Source: Hippopus hippopus (lineage: Eukaryota; Mollusca; Bivalvia; Cardiida; Cardiidae). From it: 64,000 nt of DNA. Positions 61,657-64,000 of this stretch are shown one piece after another (within the stretch, counting starts at the first letter, position 1; every line of letters begins with the position of its first letter). The position numbers were made by a program, and so were the translations under genes. The notes below the pieces were generated by a model, which saw nothing but the letters and a program-made list of their open reading frames with translations, searched no databases and was not told where the DNA came from. Location of the stretch: NCBI GenBank assembly GCA_946811185.2, contig OX328110.1, positions 14,798,516 to 14,862,515 of the forward strand, given 5' to 3'.

Positions 61657-61843
61657 TTAACCCTTTATCAGACGACCAAATTTTAGCCTTGTCCCAACTG
61701 AAAGCATTTGCAGATAGGGTAGAAAACATTGTGGGAAAAGGAGAAAATGCTGGTTACCAGCATTTCCTCCTTTTCCCACAATGTTTTCAAAAGGCTTCTT
61801 TTTCAGGGTCGTTAAAAGTCGGGATTGTGTGGTAATGGGTTGA
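61657..61843 (+). repeat. Family A MITE with internal deletion
   Basis: TTAACCCTTTATCAGACGAC; GCATTTGCAGA joins directly to TAGGGTAGAAAACATTG, dropping ~40 bp; end GTGTGGTAATGGGTTGA. Confidence 0.9.
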
Positions 61844-61917
61844 ACAACATGTGCATATTATTTCCAATCTTTTTTTCCTGTGGACAACATTTTCATCTTG
61901 CAGCATGTAAAAATATA

Positions 61918-62372
61918 TTAACTCTTTCCCACATGTCAAAATCTAAGGATTGTCCAATTCCAAGGCATTTTTAACCCTTTACCACACAATACCGACTTTT
62001 AACGACCCTGAGGAAGAAGCCTTTTGAAAACATTGTGGGAAAAGGAGAAAATGCTGGTAACCAGCATTTTCTCCTTTTCCCACAATGTTTTCTACCCTTC
62101 CGTAAACAAATTTCAATTTTTCAGTCACGTTTATTTTATCGTCTGCAAATGCTTTCAATTTGGACTAGTCCAAAATTTTGTTGTTTGGTAATGAGTTAAA
62201 CTACATGTGCAGTTTAAATGCCATTACAATGATTAAATGTCTTTGAAAGAATAGAAAGCATTATGAAAAAAGAAAATACTGGTAACCAGCATTTTCTCCT
62301 TTTCCTACAATGCTTTCAAAAGCCTTCTTCCTTAGGGTTGTAAAAACACGGGATGGTGTAGTAAAGGGTTAA
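61918..62372 (+). repeat. Outer family A MITE carrying a nested family A copy
   Basis: Left TTAACTCTTTCCCACATGTC runs to GGCATTTT (61970). The body resumes after 62199 (CAGTTTAAATGCC, GTCTTTGAAAGAATAGAAAG) with its own hairpin and ends GTAGTAAAGGGTTAA. Confidence 0.88.
61971..62199 (-). repeat. Nested intact family A MITE
   Basis: TTAA at 61971-61974 and 62196-62199; CCCTTTACCAC and GGTAATGAG termini; perfect hairpin. Inserted in the left half of the outer copy. Confidence 0.93.
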
Positions 62373-62593
62373 ATAATCCCCAGTTTTAACAACCCTGAGG
62401 AAGAAGGATTTTGAAAACAGTGTCGGAAAGTAAGGGAAAATGCATTTAACTAGCTTTTTCTCCTTTTGTAACGGAATTTTCTATCCTTCCACAGATAAAT
62501 GTTATAATTCAAGTTTCACTGAATTTGCCACCCAGTCCTGCCAATGCTTTGTATTTGGAAAAATAAAAAATTATGTTGTTTAGTAAAAGTTAA
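62369..62593 (-). repeat. Family A MITE, shares TTAA with the outer copy
   Basis: TTAAATAATCCCCAGTTTTA start, damaged hairpin (GGGAAAATGCATTTAACTAG), end TTTAGTAAAAGTTAA. Confidence 0.82.
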
Positions 62594-62659
62594 ATCAATC
62601 TTTGAAAGTTTCCTGTCAAAATCACAGAATACAGAGTAATTGCCATAAACTCTACTTTA

Positions 62660-62960
62660 AAACAAAAGCACTGCATGCAGGTGCCAACGCTTGGCTGAAA
62701 GTGCTTGATTTTCAATGAAAATTCTAAGGCAAAAAAGGGGCATAATTGTGTCAAAAATACTTCAATAGTTACCTGCTCTTGTTGTATAGGTTCCCTTTTT
62801 GATAGTTAACAACCTGTCCAAGTTTGAAATAAATATCTTTTACAACAGAGATATTGCAAAATGTCAACATTTTTCCACGATGACCGCGACCCAGATGACA
62901 AAGCCTGGGCTACGACAATAACTCGTCATTTTCTCCGAAAACAGCCGGGCTAAAAATTCC
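62660..62960 (+). repeat. Unclassified dispersed repeat, longest of four copies
   Basis: AAAAGCACTGCATGCAGGTG, GTTACCTGCTCTTGTTGTAT, GATAGTTAACAACCTGTCCA, TCCACGATGACCGCGACCCA, GAAAACAGCCGGGCTAAAA. Other copies: 52180-52345, 57610-57920, 60180-60330. No ORF. Confidence 0.7.
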
Positions 62961-62999
62961 CTCTGATAATGAACCCTCATCATGCTGTTACACCATGCT

Positions 63000-63226
63000 T
63001 CATCCTTTACCACACAATCACAAGTTTTAACTACTCTGAAGAAGAGGGCTTTGGAAAATATTTTGGGAAAAGAAGAAAATGCTGGTAACCAGCATTTTCT
63101 CCTTCTCCCAAAATGTTTTCCTTCTCCCAAAGGTAAATTAAATCACTCGAGCCACATTTAAATCGTCATCTATAAATGCATTCAATTCAGATCTACCTAA
63201 AATTTTGTTATGTGGTAAAGGGTTAA
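63000..63226 (-). repeat. Family A MITE
   Basis: CATCCTTTACCACACAATCA to TGTGGTAAAGGGTTAA; hairpin GCTGGTAACCAGC; CTTCTCCCAAA is duplicated after the hairpin. Confidence 0.9.
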
Positions 63227-63235
63227 ATTTTTCAT

Positions 63236-63461
63236 TTAACTCTTTACTGCAGGACAAAATTTTAGAACAGTCGAATTTGAAAGCACTTATAGACGACAAA
63301 TAATATGTGCTTCAAATTATGGAACTTGTCTCTGAAAGAGTAGAAAACATTATGGGAACAAGGGAAAATGCTGGCTACCAGCATTTTCTCCTTTTCCCAT
63401 GTTTTCAAAAGCTTTTTTTTTCAGGGTCGTTAAAACTAGGGATTGTGTGGTAAAGGATTAA
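63236..63461 (+). repeat. Intact family A MITE
   Basis: TTAACTCTTTACTGCAGGAC to GTGTGGTAAAGGATTAA; outer right hairpin arm lost a few bases. Confidence 0.92.
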
Positions 63462-63517
63462 AATACTTTCTAGCGGAGTATAGATTCTAACATATACCCC
63501 AACATTGGTTTCAATTA

Positions 63518-63762
63518 GCCTTTTTCCAGAAAATCTTGTGTTTTTACGATGATGACTTTAAAATACATTGTGAGCAAAGGAGACAAAAGGCTGGTGACCA
63601 GTATTTTCTAAATGCTGGTGATCAGCTTTATCGTCTTTCTCCACAGTATTTTCTAATCTTTTGAAGACAAAGTCCGTCATTTGAGCAACAATGAAATTGT
63701 CTTCTGCAAATGAATTCAATTTGGACAAGTCTAGAGATGTGTACTCTGGAAAAAGGTTTAAC
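63518..63762 (-). repeat. Decayed family A MITE with a repeated hairpin centre
   Basis: GGCTGGTGACCAGTATTTTC, TAAATGCTGGTGATCAGC shows the centre twice; right half TTGTCTTCTGCAAATGAATT, GGACAAGTCTAGAG. Confidence 0.78.
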
Positions 63763-64000
63763 CTATAGCTATATTGTTAGCACCCACAAGAAAGCACATA
63801 CAAACAGATCTTGTGTAGATAATAATAAATTGAAGATTAACAGCTTACAGATGCTATATTAAGATCCAAACAGGTAACAGTTTTTCATTCTTCACTACAA
63901 ACCAATTTTGTAGGTCTCCATTAAAATTGCTTAATCCTTAGTGTGCTGAATAAACCCAATGCACACTTTCAATCTGGTAATAAGAACTAAATAATTACAG

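Noticed and set aside
15650..63762. CRISPR-like regular array of palindromic repeats
   Set aside because: Repeats are ~230 bp transposable units with TTAA duplications, in both orientations and with uneven spacing, in a eukaryotic intron/exon context.

Overview
The window looks like gene-poor, repeat-rich DNA from a marine or freshwater invertebrate, most likely a bivalve mollusc. The evidence is AT-rich sequence, small exons with canonical GT-AG introns, no operon structure, several tRNA-derived SINEs, and hairpin repeats of a style I associate with bivalve genomes. Species cannot be fixed from the sequence; a dreissenid-like mussel is a guess.

Genes. (1) The left edge, plus strand, holds the last four exons of a coiled-coil protein I do not recognise (368-4550). 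(2) At 7749-8720, minus strand, are remains of a RecQ-type helicase gene with a frameshift and ruined motif VI. (3) At 34993-37728, minus strand, is a two-exon, six-bladed Kelch protein resembling KLHDC10, the only complete gene. (4) At 55892-56014, minus strand, is a last exon of 40 codons, possibly the end of a calponin-homology domain; the rest of that gene was not found. Two weaker exon candidates lie at 7034-7097 (plus) and 23014-23470 (minus).

Repeats. About 85 whole or partial copies of one family, here called family A, fill roughly a quarter of the window. Family A is a ~230 bp MITE with TTAA at both ends, termini CCCTTTACC/GGTAAAGGG and a ~55 bp central hairpin. TTAA plus CCCTT ends point to piggyBac-type transposition. 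Family B (~265 bp, ends near GAGCCATGCTCTG) and family C (TTAA-bounded, with a 65 bp hairpin) are two more MITE-like groups. Family D is a ~170 bp fold-back with GATTGGCT/AGCCAATC at its centre. Several single fold-back elements are also present.

Structures most worth attention. A 530 bp miniature LTR retrotransposon (TRIM) at 2069-2598 has two 207 bp LTRs, a primer-binding site matching tRNA-Pro at 17 of 18 bases, a polypurine tract, and a tRNA-like Pol III promoter inside each LTR. A related solo LTR with a GTAC target duplication lies at 51945-52174. A ~3.2 kb direct tandem duplication (38468-44890) starts in a family A hairpin; its junction is a chimeric family A copy, and it carries a filled/empty-site comparison showing TTAA duplication. 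Nested insertions (MITE in MITE, SINE in MITE, TRIM in MITE) give relative ages.

Layout: 1-4550 coiled-coil gene 3' end with repeat-filled introns; 4551-10700 intergenic with helicase remains; 10700-15650 SINEs and fold-backs; 15650-34740 dense family A; 34738-38030 Kelch gene with MITEs in its intron and just past its stop; 38380-44975 tandem duplication; 45000-64000 dense family A with one isolated exon.
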